Part shown: positions 13,101 through 28,235 of the stretch, piece by piece
Layout of the letters: each line of letters begins with the position of its first letter
Numbering within the stretch: the stretch's first letter is position 1
DNA from: Prosapia bicincta
Taxonomy: Eukaryota > Arthropoda > Insecta > Hemiptera > Cercopidae
DNA: 64,000 bases
NCBI GenBank assembly: GCA_036971475.1
Contig: JBAIZL010000001.1
Coordinates: 140,171,692 to 140,235,691 of the forward strand
Direction: 5' to 3'
Position numbers and translations under genes: made by a program
Notes under the pieces: model-generated
Seen by the model: the letters and a program-made list of their open reading frames with translations, nothing else
What the model was told of the DNA's origin: nothing
Databases searched by the model: none

Positions 13101-16100
13101 ACGTCGATTGCTATTGACGATACCCTAACCGTATAGCGACCGAGGCCTGATGTCGCTTTGTGGTGCTGATCCCTCGCCGTTTAGTGACTGACGTCGATTG
13201 CTATTGCCGATACCCTAACCGTATAGCGACCGAGGCCTGATGTCGCTTTGTGGTGCTGATCCCTCACCGTTTAGTGACTGACGTCGATTGCTATTGGCGA
13301 TACCTTGACCGTATAGTGACCGAGGCCTGATGGCGCTTTGTGGTGCTGATCCCTCACCGTTTAGTGACTGACGTCGATTGCTATTGCCGATACCCTAACC
13401 GTATAGCGACCGAGGCCTGATGTCGCTTTGTGGTGCTGATCCCTCGCCGTTTAGTGACTGACGTCGATTGCTATTGGCGATACCCTGACCGTATAGTGAC
13501 CGAGGCCTGATGGCGCTTTGTGGTGCTGATCCCTCGCCGTTTAGTGACTGACGTCGATTGCTATTGCCGATACCCTAACCGTATAGTGACCGAGGCCTGA
13601 TGGCGCTTTGTGGTGCTGATCCCTAACCGTTTAGTGACTGACGTCGATTGCTATTGCCGATACCCTAACCGTATAGCGACCGAGGCCTGATGTCGCTTTG
13701 TGGTGCTGATCCCTCGCCGTTTAGTGACTGACGTCGATTGCTATTGCCGATACCCTAACCGTATAGTGACTGAGGCCTGACGGCGCTTTGTGGTGCTGAT
13801 CCCTCGCCGTTTAGTGACTGACGTCGATTGCTATTGGCGATACCCTGACCGTATAGCGACCGAGGCCTTATGTCGCTTTGTGATGCTGATCCCTCACCGT
13901 TTAGTGACTGACGTCGATTGCTATTGCCGATACCCTAACCGTATAGTGACCGAGGCCTGATGTCGCTTTGTGGTGCTGATCCCTCGCCGTTTAGTGACTG
14001 ACGTCGATTGCTATTGATGATACCCTAACCGTATAGCGACCGAGGCCTGATGTCGCTTTGTGGTGCTGATCCCTCACCGTTTAGTGACTGACGTCGATTG
14101 CTATTGGCGATACCCTGACCGTATAGCGACCGAGGCCTGATGTCGCTTTGTGGTGCTGATCCCTCGCCGTTTAGTGACTGACGTCGATTGCTATTGGCGA
14201 TACCCTGACCGTATAGTGACCGAGGCCTGATGGCGCTTTGTGGTGCTGATCCCTCACCGTTTAGTGACTGACGTCGATTGCTATTGCCGATACCCTATCC
14301 GTATAGCGACCGAGGCCTGATGTCGCTTTGTGGTGCTGATCCCTTGCCATTTAGTGACTGACGTCGATTGCTATTGGCGATACCCTGACCGTATAGTGAC
14401 CGAGGCCTGATGGCGCTTTGTGGTGCTGATCCCTCACCGTTTAGTGACTGACGTCGATTGCTATTGCCGATACCCTAACCGTATAGCGACCGAGGCCTGA
14501 TGTCGCTTTGTGGTGCTGATCCCTCACCGTTTAGTGACTGACGTCGATTGCTATTGGCGATACCCTGACCGTATAGTGACCGAGGCCTGATGGCGCTTTG
14601 TGGTGCTGATCCCTCACCGTTTAGTGACTGACGGCGATTGCTATTGACGATACCCTAACCGTATAGCGACCGAGGCCTGATGTCGCTTTGTGGTGCTGAT
14701 CCCTCGCCGTTTAGTGACTGACGTCGATTGCTATTGGCGATACCCTGACCGTATAGTGACCGAGGCCTGATGGCGCTTTGTGGTGCTGATCCCTCACCGT
14801 TTAGTGACTGACGTCGATTGCTATTAACGATACCCTAACCGTATAGCGACCGAGGAATGATGTCGTTTTGTGGTGCTGATCCCTCGCCGTTTAGTGACTG
14901 ACGTCGATTGCTATTGACGATACCCTAACCGTATAGTGACTGAGGCCTGATGGCGCTTTGTGGTGCTGATCCCTCACCGTTTAGTGACTGACGTCGATTG
15001 CTATTGCCGATACCCTAACCGTATAGCGACCGAGGCCTGATGTTGCTTTGTGGTGCTGATCCCTCGCCGTTTAGTGACTGACGTCGATTGCTATTGCCGA
15101 TACCCTAACCGTATAGCGACCGAGGCCTGATGTCGCTTTGTGGTGCTGGCCCTCGCCGTTTAGTGACTGACGTCGATTGCTATTGCCGATACCCTAACCG
15201 TATAGTGACTGAGGCCTGACGGCGCTTTGTGGTGCTGATCCCTCGCCGTTTAGTGACTGACGTCGATTGCTATTGGCGATACCCTGACCGTATAGCGACC
15301 GAGGCCTGATGTCGCTTTGTGGTGCTGATCCCTCGCCGTTTAGTGACTGACGTCGATTGCTATTGGCGATACCCTGACCGTATAGTGACCGAGGCCTGAT
15401 GGCGCTTTGTGGTGCTGATCCCTCACCGTTTAGTGACTGACGTCGATTGCTATTGCCGATACCCTATCCGTATAGCGACCGAGGCCTGATGTCGCTTTGT
15501 GGTGCTGATCCCTTGCCGTTTAGTGACTGACGTCGATTGCTATTGGCGATACCCTGACCGTATAGTGACCGAGGCCTGATGGCGCTTTGTGGTGCTGATC
15601 CCTCACCGTTTAGTGACTGACGTCGATTGCTATTGCCGATACCCTAACCGTATAGCGACCGAGGCCTGATGTCGCTTTGTGGTGCTGATCCCTCACCGTT
15701 TAGTGACTGACGTCGATTGCTATTGGCGATACCCTGACCGTATAGTGACCGAGGCCTGATGGCGCTTTGTGGTGCTGATCCCTAACCGTTTAGTGACTGA
15801 CGGCGATTGCTATTGACGATACCCTAACCGTATAGCGACCGAGGCCTGATGTCGCTTTGTGGTGCTGATCCCTCGCCGTTTAGTGACTGACGTCGATTGC
15901 TATTGGCGATACCCTGACCGTATAGTGACCGAGGCCTGATGGCGCTTTGTGGTGCTGATCCCTCACCGTTTAGTGACTTACGTCGATTGCTATTGCCGAT
16001 ACCCTAACCGTATAGTGACTGAGGCCTGATGGCGCTTTGTGGTGCTGATCCCTCACCGTTTAGTGACTGACGTCGATTGCTATTACCGATACCCTAACCG

Positions 16101-19100
16101 TATAGCGACCGAGGCCTGATGTCGTTTTGTGGTGCTGATCCCTCGCCGTTTAGTGACTGACGTCGATTGCTATTGACGATACCCTAACCGTATAGCGACT
16201 GAGGCCTGATGGCGCTTTGTGGTGCTGATCCCTCACCGTTTAGTGACTGACGTCGATTGCTATTGCCGATACCCTAACCCTATAGCGACCGAGGCCTGAT
16301 GTTGCTTTGTGGTGCTGATCCCTCGCCGATTAGTGACTGACGTCGATTGTTATTGCCGAAACCCTAACCGTATAGCGACCGAGGCCTGATGTCGCTTTGT
16401 GGTGCTGATCCCTCGCCGTTTAGTGACTGACGTCGATTGCTATTGCCGATACCCTAACCGTATAGTGACTGAGGCCTGACGGCGCTTTGTGGTGCTGATC
16501 CCTCGCCGTTTAGTGACTGACGTCGATTGCTATTGGCGATACCCTGACCGTATAGCGACCGAGGCCTTATGTCGCTTTGTGGTGCTGATCCCTCACCGTT
16601 TAGTGACTGACGTCGATTGCTATTGCCGATACCCTAACCGTATAGTGACCGAGGCCTGATGTCGCTTTGTGGTGCTGATCCCTCGCCGTTTAGTGACTGA
16701 CGTCGATTGCTATTGCCGATACCCTAACCGTATAGTGACTGAGGCCTGACGGCGCTTTGTGGTGCTGATCCCTCGCCGTTTAGTGACTGACGTCGATTGC
16801 TATTGGCGATACCCTGACCGTATAGCGACCGAGGCCTTATGTCGCTTTGTGGTGCTGATCCCTCACCGTTTAGTGACTGACGTCGATTGCTATTGCCGAT
16901 ACCCTAACCGTATAGCGACCGAGGCCTGATGTCGCTTTGTGGTGCTGATCCCTCACCGTTTAGTGACTGACGTCGATTGCTATTGGCGATACCTTGACCG
17001 TATAGTGACCGAGGCCTGATGGCGCTTTGTGGTGCTGATCCCTCGCCGTTTAGTGACTGACGTCGATTGCTATTGCCGATACCCTAACCGTATAGTGACC
17101 GAGGCCTGATGGCGCTTTGTGGTGCTGATCCCTAACCGTTTAGTGACTGACGTCGATTGCTATTGCCGATACCCTAACCGTATAGCGACCGAGGCCTGAT
17201 GTCGCTTTGTGGTGCTGATCCCTCGCCGTTTAGTGACTGACGTCGATTGCTATTGCCGATACCCTAACCGTATAGTGACTGAGGCCTGACGGCGCTTTGT
17301 GGTGCTGATCCCTCACCGTTTAGTGACTGACGTCGATTGCTATTGGCGATACCCTGACCGTATAGCGACCGAGGCCTTATGTCGCTTTGTGATGCTGATC
17401 CCTCACCGTTTAGTGACTGACGTCGATTGCTATTGCCGATACCCTAACCGTATAGTGACCGAGGCCTGATGTCGCTTTGTGGTGCTGATCCCTCGCCGTT
17501 TAGTGACTGACGTCGATTGCTATTGATGATACCCTAACCGTATAGCGACCGAGGCCTGATGTCGCTTTGTGGTGCTGATCCCTCACCGTTTAGTGACTGA
17601 CGTCGATTGCTATTGGCGATACCCTGACCGTATAGCGACCGAGGCCTGATGTCGCTTTGTGGTGCTGATCTCTCACCGTTTAGTGACTGACGTCGATTGC
17701 TATTGCCGATACCATAACCGTATAGTGACCGAGGCCTGATGTCGCTTTGTGGTGCTGATCCCTCGCCGTTTAGTGACGGACGTCGATTGCTATTGACGAT
17801 ACCCTAACCGTATAGTGACCGAGGCCTGATGGCGCTTTGTGGTGCTGATCCCTCACCGTTTAGTGACTGACGTCGATTGCTATTGCCGATACCCTAACCG
17901 TATAGCGACCGAGGCCTGATGTCGCTTTGTGGTGCTGTTCCCTCGCCGTTTAGTGACTGACGTCGATTGCTATTGGCGATACCCTGACCGTATAGCGACC
18001 GAGGCCTTATGTCGCTTTGTGGTGCTGATCCCTCACCGTTTAGTGACTGACGTCGATTGCTATTGCCGATACCCTAACCGTATAGTGACCGAGGCCTGAT
18101 GTCGCTTTGTGGTGCTGGTCCCTCGCCGTTTAGTGACTGACGTCGATTGCTATTGACGATACCCTAACCGTATAGCGACCGAGGCCTGATGTCGCTTTGT
18201 GGTGCTGATCCCTCACCGTTTAGTGACTGACGTCGATTGCTATTGGCGATACCCTGACCGTATAGCAACCGAGGCCTGATGTCGCTTTGTGGTGCTGATC
18301 TCTCACCGTTTAGTGACTGACGTCGATTGCTATTGCCGATACCATAACCGTATAGTGACCGAGGCCTGATGTCGCTTTGTGGTGCTGATCCCTCGCCGTT
18401 TAGTGACTGACGTCGATTGCTATTGGCGATACCCTGACCGTATAGTGACCGAGGCCTGATGGCGCTTTGTGGTGCTGATCCCTCGCCGTTTAGTGACTGA
18501 CGTCGATTGCTATTGCCGATACCCTAACCGTATAGTGACCGAGGCCTGATGGCGCTTTGTGGTGCTGATCCCTAACCGTTTAGTGACTGACGTCGATTGC
18601 TATTGCCGATACCCTAACCGTATAGCGACCGAGGCCTGATGTCGCTTTGTGGTGCTGATCCCTCGCCGTTTAGTGACTGACGTCGATTGCTATTGCCGAT
18701 ACCCTAACCGTATAGTGACTGAGGCCTGACGGCGCTTTGTGGTGCTGATCCCTCGCCGTTTAGTGACTGACGTCGATTGCTATTGGCGATACCCTGACCG
18801 TATAGCGACCGAGGCCTTATGTCGCTTTGTGATGCTGATCCCTCACCGTTTAGTGACTGACGTCGATTGCTATTGCCGATACCCTAACCGTATAGTGACC
18901 GAGGCCTGATGTCGCTTTGTGGTGCTGATCCCTCGCCGTTTAGTGACTGACGTCGATTGCTATTGATGATACCCTGACCGTATAGCGACCGAGGCCTGAT
19001 GTCGCTTTGTGGTGCTGATCCCTCACCGTTTAGTGACTGACGTCGATTGCTATTGGCGATACCCTGACCGTATAGCGACCGAGGCCTGATGTCGCTTTGT

Positions 19101-22100
19101 GGTGCTGATCCCTCGCCGTTTAGTGACTGACGTCGATTGCTATTGGCGATACCCTGACCGTATAGTGACCGAGGCCTGATGGCGCTTTGTGGTGCTGATC
19201 CCTCACCGTTTAGTGACTGACGTCGATTGCTATTGCCGATACCCTATCCGTATAGCGACCGAGGCCTGATGTCGCTTTGTGGTGCTGATCCCTTGCCATT
19301 TAGTGACTGACGTCGATTGCTATTGGCGATACCCTGACCGTATAGTGACCGAGGCCTGATGGCGCTTTGTGGTGCTGATCCCTCACCGTTTAGTGACTGA
19401 CGTCGATTGCTATTGCCGATACCCTAACCGTATAGCGACCGAGGCCTGATGTCGCTTTGTGGTGCTGATCCCTCACCGTTTAGTGACTGACGTCGATTGC
19501 TATTGGCGATACCCTGACCGTATAGTGACCGAGGCCTGATGGCGCTTTGTGGTGCTGATCCCTCACCGTTTAGTGACTGACGGCGATTGCTATTGACGAT
19601 ACCCTAACCGTATAGCGACCGAGGCCTGATGTCGCTTTGTGGTGCTGATCCCTCGCCGTTTAGTGACTGACGTCGATTGCTATTGGCGATACCCTGACCG
19701 TATAGTGACCGAGGCCTGATGGCGCTTTGTGGTGCTGATCCCTCACCGTTTAGTGACTGACGTCGATTGCTATTAACGATACCCTAACCGTATAGCGACC
19801 GAGGAATGATGTCGTTTTGTGGTGCTGATCCCTCGCCGTTTAGTGACTGACGTCGATTGCTATTGACGATACCCTAACCGTATAGTGACTGAGGCCTGAT
19901 GGCGCTTTGTGGTGCTGATCCCTCAAAGTTTAGTGACTGACGTCGATTGCTATTGCCGATACCCTAACCGTATAGCGACCGAGGCCTGATGTTGCTTTGT
20001 GGTGCTGATCCCTCGCCGTTTAGTGACTGACGTCGATTGCTATTGCCGATACCCTAACCGTATAGCGACCGAGGCCTGATGTCGCTTTGTGGTGCTGGCC
20101 CTCGCCGTTTAGTGACTGACGTCGATTGCTATTGCCGATACCCTAACCGTATAGTGACTGAGGCCTGACGGCGCTTTGTGGTGCTGATCCCTCGCCGTTT
20201 AGTGACTGACGTCGATTGCTATTGGCGATACCCTGACCGTATAGCGACCGAGGCCTGATGTCGCTTTGTGGTGCTGATCCCTCGCCGTTTAGTGACTGAC
20301 GTCGATTGCTATTGGCGATACCCTGACCGTATAGTGACCGAGGCCTGATGGCGCTTTGTGGTGCTGATCCCTCACCGTTTAGTGACTGACGTCGATTGCT
20401 ATTGCCGATACCCTATCCGTATAGCGACCGAGGCCTGATGTCGCTTTGTGGTGCTGATCCCTTGCCGTTTAGTGACTGACGTCGATTGCTATTGGCGATA
20501 CCCTGACCGTATAGTGACCGAGGCCTGATGGCGCTTTGTGGTGCTGATCCCTCACCGTTTAGTGACTGACGTCGATTGCTATTGCCGATACCCTAACCGT
20601 ATAGCGACCGAGGCCTGATGTCGCTTTGTGGTGCTGATCCCTCACCGTTTAGTGACTGACGTCGATTGCTATTGGCGATACCCTGACCGTATAGTGACCG
20701 AGGCCTGATGGCGCTTTGTGGTGCTGATCCCTCACCGTTTAGTGACTGACGGCGATTGCTATTGACGATACCCTAACCGTATAGCGACCGAGGCCTGATG
20801 TCGCTTTGTGGTGCTGATCCCTCGCCGTTTAGTGACTGACGTCGATTGCTATTGGCGATACCCTGACCGTATAGTGACCGAGGCCTGATGGCGCTTTGTG
20901 GTGCTGATCCCTCACCGTTTAGTGACTTACGTCGATTGCTATTGCCGATACCCTAACCGTATAGTGACTGAGGCCTGATGGCGCTTTGTGGTGCTGATCC
21001 CTCACCGTTTAGTGACTGACGTCGATTGCTATTACCGATACCCTAACCTTATAGCGACCGAGGCCTGATGTCGTTTTGTGGTGCTGATCCCTCGCCGTTT
21101 AGTGACTGACGTCGATTGCTATTGACGATACCCTAACCGTATAGTGACTGAGGCCTGATGGCGCTTTGTGGTGCTGATCCCTCACCGTTTAGTGACTGAC
21201 GTCGATTGCTATTGCCGATACCCTAACCCTATAGCGACCGAGGCCTGATGTTGCTTTGTGGTGCTGATCCCTCGCCGATTAGTGACTGACGTCGATTGTT
21301 ATTGCCGAAACCCTAACCGTATAGCGACCGAGGCCTGATGTCGCTTTGTGGTGCTGATCCCTCGCCGTTTAGTGACTGACGTCGATTGCTATTGCCGATA
21401 CCCTAACCGTATAGTGACTGAGGCCTGACGGCGCTTTGTGGTGCTGATCCCTCGCCGTTTAGTGACTGACGTCGATTGCTATTGGCGATACCCTGACCGT
21501 ATAGCGACCGAGGCCTTATGTCGCTTTGTGGTGCTGATCCCTCACCGTTTAGTGACTGACGTCGATTGCTATTGCCGATACCCTAACCGTATAGTGACCG
21601 AGGCCTGATGTCGCTTTGTGGTGCTGATCCCTCGCCGTTTAGTGACTGACGTCGATTGCTATTGCCGATACCCTAACCGTATAGTGACTGAGGCCTGACG
21701 GCGCTTTGTGGTGCTGATCCCTCGCCGTTTAGTGACTGACGTCGATTGCTATTGGCGATACCCTGACCGTATAGCGACCGAGGCCTTATGTCGCTTTGTG
21801 GTGCTGATCCCTCACCGTTTAGTGACTGACGTCGATTGCTATTGCCGATACCCTAACCGTATAGCGACCGAGGCCTGATGTCGCTTTGTGGTGCTGATCC
21901 CTCACCGTTTAGTGACTGACGTCGATTGCTATTGGCGATACCTTGACCGTATAGTGACCGAGGCCTGATGGCGCTTTGTGGTGCTGATCCCTCGCCGTTT
22001 AGTGACTGACGTCGATTGCTATTGCCGATATCCTAACCGTATAGTGACCGAGGCCTGATGGCGCTTTGTGGTGCTGATCCCTAACCGTTTAGTGACTGAC

Positions 22101-25100
22101 GTCGATTGCTATTGCCGATACCCTAACCGTATAGCGACCGAGGCCTGATGTCGCTTTGTGGTGCTGATCCCTCGCCGTTTAGTGACTGACGTCGATTGCT
22201 ATTGCCGATACCCTAACCGTATAGTGACTGAGGCCTGACGGCGCTTTGTGGTGCTGATCCCTCACCGTTTAGTGACTGACGTCGATTGCTATTGGCGATA
22301 CCCTGACCGTATAGCGACCGAGGCCTTATGTCGCTTTGTGATGCTGACCCTCACCGTTTAGTGACTGACGTCGATTGCTATTGCCGATACCCTAACCGTA
22401 TAGTGACCGAGGCCTGATGTCGCTTTGTGGTGCTGATCCCTCGCCGTTTAGTGACTGACGTCGATTGCTATTGATGATACCCTAACCGTATAGCGACCGA
22501 GGCCTGATGTCGCTTTGTGGTGCTGATCCCTCACCGTTTAGTGACTGACGTCGATTGCTATTGGCGATACCCTGACCGTATAGCGACCGAGGCCTGATGT
22601 CGCTTTGTGGTGCTGATCTCTCACCGTTTAGTGACTGACGTCGATTGCTATTGCCGATACCATAACCGTATAGTGACCGAGGCCTGATGTCGCTTTGTGG
22701 TGCTGATCCCTCGCCGTTTAGTGACGGACGTCGATTGCTATTGACGATACCCTAACCGTATAGTGACCGAGGCCTGATGGCGCTTTGTGGTGCTGATCCC
22801 TCACCGTTTAGTGACTGACGTCGATTGCTATTGCCGATACCCTAACCGTATAGCGACCGAGGCCTGATGTCGCTTTGTGGTGCTGTTCCCTCGCCGTTTA
22901 GTGACTGACGTCGATTGCTATTGGCGATACCCTGACCGTATAGCGACCGAGGCCTTATGTCGCTTTGTGGTGCTGATCCCTCACCGTTTAGTGACTGACG
23001 TCGATTGCTATTGACGATACCCTAACCGTATAGCGACCGAGGCCTGATGTCGCTTTGTGGTGCTGATCCCTCACCGTTTAGTGACTGACGTCGATTGCTA
23101 TTGGCGATACCCTGACCGTATAGCAACCGAGGCCTGATGTCGCTTTGTGGTGCTGATCTCTCACCGTTTAGTGACTGACGTCGATTGCTATTGCCGATAC
23201 CATAACCGTATAGTGACCGAGGCCTGATGTCGCTTTGTGGTGCTGATCCCTCGCCGTTTAGTGACTGACGTCGATTGCTATTGGCGATACCCTGACCGTA
23301 TAGCGACCGAGGCCTGATGTCGCTTTGTGGTGCTGATCCCTCACCGTTTAGTGACTGACGTCGATTGCTATTGCCGATACCCTAACCGTATAGTGACCGA
23401 GGCCTGATGTCGCTTTGTGGTGCTGATCCCTCGCCGTTTAGTGACTGACGTCGATTGCTATTGACGATACCCTAACCGTATAGCGACCGAGGCCTGATGT
23501 CGCTTTGTGGTGCTGATCCCTCGCCGTTTAGTGACTGACGTCGATTGCTATTGCCGATACCCTAACCGTATAGCGACCGAGGCCTGATGTCGCTTTGTGG
23601 TGCTGGCCCTCGCCGTTTAGTGACTGACGTCGATTGCTATTGCCGATACCCTGACCGTATAGCGACCGAGGCCTGATGTCGCTTTGTGGTGCTGATCCCT
23701 CGCCGTTTAGTGACTGACGTCGATTGCTATTGGCGATACCCTGACCGTATAGTGGCCGAGGCCTGATGGCGCTTTGTGGTGCTGATCCCTCACCGTTTAG
23801 TGACTGACGTCGATTGCTATTGCCGATACCCTATCCGTATAGCGACCGAGGCCTGATGTCGCTTTGTGGTGCTGATCCCTTGCCATTTAGTGACTGACGT
23901 CGATTGCTATTGGCGATACCCTGACCGTATAGTGACCGAGGCCTGATGGCGCTTTGTGGTGCTGATCCCTCACCGTTTAGTGACTGACGTCGATTGCTAT
24001 TGCCGATACCCTAACCGTATAGCGACCGAGGCCTGATGTCGCTTTGTGGTGCTGATCCCTCACCGTTTAGTGACTGACGTCGATTGCTATTGGCGATACC
24101 CTGACCGTATAGTGACCGAGGCCTGATGGCGCTTTGTGGTGCTGATCCCTCACCGTTTAGTGACTGACGGCGATTGCTATTGACGATACCCTAACCGTAT
24201 AGCGACCGAGGCCTGATGTCGCTTTGTGGTGCTGATCCCTCGCCGTTTAGTGACTGACGTCGATTGCTATTGGCGATACCCTGACCGTATAGTGACCGAG
24301 GCCTGATGGCGCTTTGTGGTGCTGATCCCTCACCGTTTAGTGACTGACGTCGATTGCTATTAACGATACCCTAACCGTATAGCGACCGAGGAATGATGTC
24401 GTTTTGTGGTGCTGATCCCTCGCCGTTTAGTGACTGACGTCGATTGCTATTGACGATACCCTAACCGTATAGTGACTGAGGCCTGATGGCGCTTTGTGGT
24501 GCTGATCCCTCACCGTTTAGTGACTGACGTCGATTGCTATTGCCGATACCCTAACCGTATAGCGACCGAGGCCTGATGTTGCTTTGTGGTGCTGATCCCT
24601 CGCCGTTTAGTGACTGACGTCGATTGCTATTGCCGATACCCTAACCGTATAGCGACCGAGGCCTGATGTCGCTTTGTGGTGCTGGCCCTCGCCGTTTAGT
24701 GACTGACGTCGATTGCTATTGCCGATACCCTAACCGTATAGTGACTGAGGCCTGACGGCGCTTTGTGGTGCTGATCCCTCGCCGTTTAGTGACTGACGTC
24801 GATTGCTATTGGCGATACCCTGACCGTATAGCGACCGAGGCCTGATGTCGCTTTGTGGTGCTGATCCCTCGCCGTTTAGTGACTGACGTCGATTGCTATT
24901 GGCGATACCCTGACCGTATAGTGACCGAGGCCTGATGGCGCTTTGTGGTGCTGATCCCTCGCCGTTTAGTGACTGACGTCGATTGCTATTGCCGATACCC
25001 TATCCGTATAGCGACCGAGGCCTGATGTCGCTTTGTGGTGCTGATCCCGTGCCGTTTAGTGACTGACGTCGATTGCTATTGGCGATACCCTGACCGTATA

Positions 25101-27165
25101 GTGACCGAGGCCTGATGGCGCTTTGTGGTGCTGATCCCTCACCGTTTAGTGACTGACGTCGATTGCTATTGCCGATACCCTAACCGTATAGCGACCGAGG
25201 CCTGATGTCGCTTTGTGGTGCTGATCCCTCACCGTTTAGTGACTGACGTCGATTGCTATTGGCGATACCCTGACCGTATAGTGACCGAGGCCTGATGGCG
25301 CTTTGTGGTGCTGATCCCTCACCGTTTAGTGACTGACGGCGATTGCTATTGACGATACCCTAACCGTATAGCGACCGAGGCCTGATGTCGCTTTGTGGTG
25401 CTGATCCCTCGCCGTTTAGTGACTGACGTCGATTGCTATTGGCGATACCCTGACCGTATAGTGACCGAGGCCTGATGGCGCTTTGTGTTGCTGATCCCTC
25501 ACCGTTTAGTGACTTACGTCGATTGCTATTGCCGATACCCTAACCGTATAGTGACTGAGGCCTGATGGCGCTTTGTGGTGCTGATCCCTCACCGTTTAGT
25601 GACTGACGTCGATTGCTATTACCGATACCCTAACCGTATAGCGACCGAGGCCTGATGTCGTTTTGTGGTGCTGATCCCTCGCCGTTTAGTGACTGACGTC
25701 GATTGCTATTGACGATACCCTAACCGTATAGTGACTCAGGCCTGATGGCGCTTTGTGGTGCTGATCCCTCACCGTTTAGTGACTGACGTCGATTGCTATT
25801 GCCGATACCCTAACCCTATAGCGACCGAGGCCTGATGTTGCTTTGTGGTGCTGATCCCTCGCCGATTAGTGACTGACGTCGATTGTTATTGCCGAAACCC
25901 TAACCGTATAGCGACCGAGGCCTGATGTCGCTTTGTGGTGCTGATCCCTCGCCGTTTAGTGACTGACGTCGATTGCTATTGCCGATACCCTAACCGTATA
26001 GTGACTGAGGCCTGACGGCGCTTTGTGGTGCTGATCCCTCGCCGTTTAGTGACTGACGTCGATTGCTATTGGCGATACCCTGACCGTATAGCGACCGAGG
26101 CCTTATGTCGCTTTGTGGTGCTGATCCCTCACCGTTTAGTGACTGACGTCGATTGCTATTGCCGATACCCTAACCGTATAGTGACCGAGGCCTGATGTCG
26201 CTTTGTGGTGCTGATCCCTCGCCGTTTAGTGACTGACGTCGATTGCTATTGCCGATACCCTAACCGTATAGTGACTGAGGCCTGACGGCGCTTTGTGGTG
26301 CTGATCCCTCGCCGTTTAGTGACTGACGTCGATTGCTATTGGCGATACCCTGACCGTATAGCGACCGAGGCCTTATGTCGCTTTGTGGTGCTGATCCCTC
26401 ACCGTTTAGTGACTGACGTCGATTGCTATTGCCGATACCCTAACCGTATAGCGACCGAGGCCTGATGTCGCTTTGTGGTGCCGATCCCTCGCCGTTTAGT
26501 GACTGACGTCGATTGCTATTGCCGATACCCTAACCGTATAGTGACCGAGGCCTGATGTCGCTTTGTGGTGCTGATCCCTCGCCGTTTAGTGACTGACGTC
26601 GATTGCTATTGCCGATACCCTAACCGTATAGTGACTGAGGCCTGACGGCGCTTTGTGGTGCTGATCCCTCGCCGTTTAGTGACTGACGTCGATTGCTATT
26701 GGCGATACCCTGACCGTATAGCGACCGAGGCCTTATGTCGCTTTGTGGTGCTGATCCCTCACCGTTTAGTGACTGACGTCGATTGCTATTGCCGATACCC
26801 TAACCGTATAGCGACCGAGGCCTGATGTCGCTTTGTGGTGCTGATCCCTCACCGTTTAGAGACTGACGTCGATTGCTATTGACGATACCCTAACCGTATA
26901 GCGACCGAGGCCTGATGTCGCTTTGTGGTGCTGATCCCTCACCGTTTAGTGACTGACGTCGATTGCTATTGCCGATACCCCAACCGTATAGTGACCGAGG
27001 CCTGATGTCGCTTTGTGGTGCTGATCCCTCACCGTTTAGTGACTGACGTCGATTGCTATTGACGATACCCTAACCGTATAGCGACCGAGGCCTGATGTCG
27101 CTTTGTGGTGCTGATCCCTCACCGTTTAGTGACTGACGTCGATTGCTATTGACGATACCCTAGCC
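7109..27165. repeat. 90-bp satellite array, about 223 monomers, with higher-order structure
   Basis: Unit landmarks such as CCGAGGCCTGATG and TTTAGTGACTGACGTCG recur every 90 bp without interruption, apart from rare 1-2-bp deletions (for example near 9387, 15147, 20097, 22345, 23603 and 24682). The array is clearly more GC- and CpG-rich than its AT-rich surroundings. Monomers differ by diagnostic variants: GTCG/GGCG, AACC/GACC, GCCG/ACCG, and rare ones such as CCCTAACCG and TTGCCATT. The variants recur in the same order over kilobases. CCCTAACCG in one fixed context occurs at about 7862, 11371, 13621, 17130, 18570 and 22079, giving spacings of 3509, 2250, 3509, 1440 and 3509. Although 90 is a multiple of 3, all six frames are closed by stops in the unit. 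The first and last units are diverged. Confidence 0.98.
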
Positions 27166-28199
27166 ACTTAGTCACCAAAGCAAATTCCTATTAACAATAT
27201 GTGGAGGCCATCAACCCGCGGCTTATACGATATCCTACTACCCCCTAGTTGTGAAAGGTGACAGATATTTTACAGGCTGTGTTGTTGATTTCCTTCCTGT
27301 CTCATGATATTAGCACGCGTTTTGCTTTTACGACGGATATTCTTTGTCGAAGAACAGAAGATAGATGGTTAATGAGGAGAACTTCCGATATAATGAAACT
27401 ACATCCCCACGAATCCACTTTAAAGAACACCCCCCCCCCTCCTCCGCTCGGGTGACTAACATCATCAGGCCCGAGACAGGGGGTTTGGTGTCACGACACA
27501 TGGTAATTGCCACCTTACTGTAAGCCCTGGACAGGTGACAGGCCCGCCCTTAAGACGAGACTAACTCCAACCAGACACTACGGTTCCGATAGCTTTTTCC
27601 AGAACTATTCTACACCAGTAGAACCGTCCGAACGGCCAAGTTTTCACGAGTGACAGCAAGTCAATACACAATGCCCTAAACGAGGTTTCATGACATTGTG
27701 GGGGCGATAGCACATTAAATTTTCTTTAAAATTGCTTAATTTAATAGAAATACATAATACCTTTCCTGGACAAAGTTAAAACTTGAAAAGTTTTAAAACA
27801 CAAAAAAAAATAATAACATTTTTGAAGTTTCCAATATCATTGTAATTGAGTATCTTGGTTAGGAGTTTGTTACGTACTATGGCAATACAGGACTCGAAAT
27901 TTCCTTATTTCTGAAACTAGTCTCTTGGCATTTAACTCGGAGAAAGACCGGCAAACACCGTCTCGATCACGAGCATTTCACCGTCACTTGTGCAACGTTC
28001 TGTAATCGACCGGACCGTTATTTATTATAGTTGTATTTAAAGTTATTTAGTTTCAGACAACAAAGTGAGTGTACGGAATTGATCAATCTCCAAACCAATT
28101 TTAATGACGAGGTTTTTTGGCTATGAGTTTAATACGTGAGCGGTTCTAGATGAAAATCATAGGCGGTTCAAGAAATATTTTGTCAATGGTGTCTGTAGG

Positions 28200-28235
<36 letters not shown>

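Noticed and set aside
7109..27165. CRISPR array
   Set aside because: Contiguous 90-bp tandem units without unique spacers in a eukaryotic genome; this is satellite DNA.
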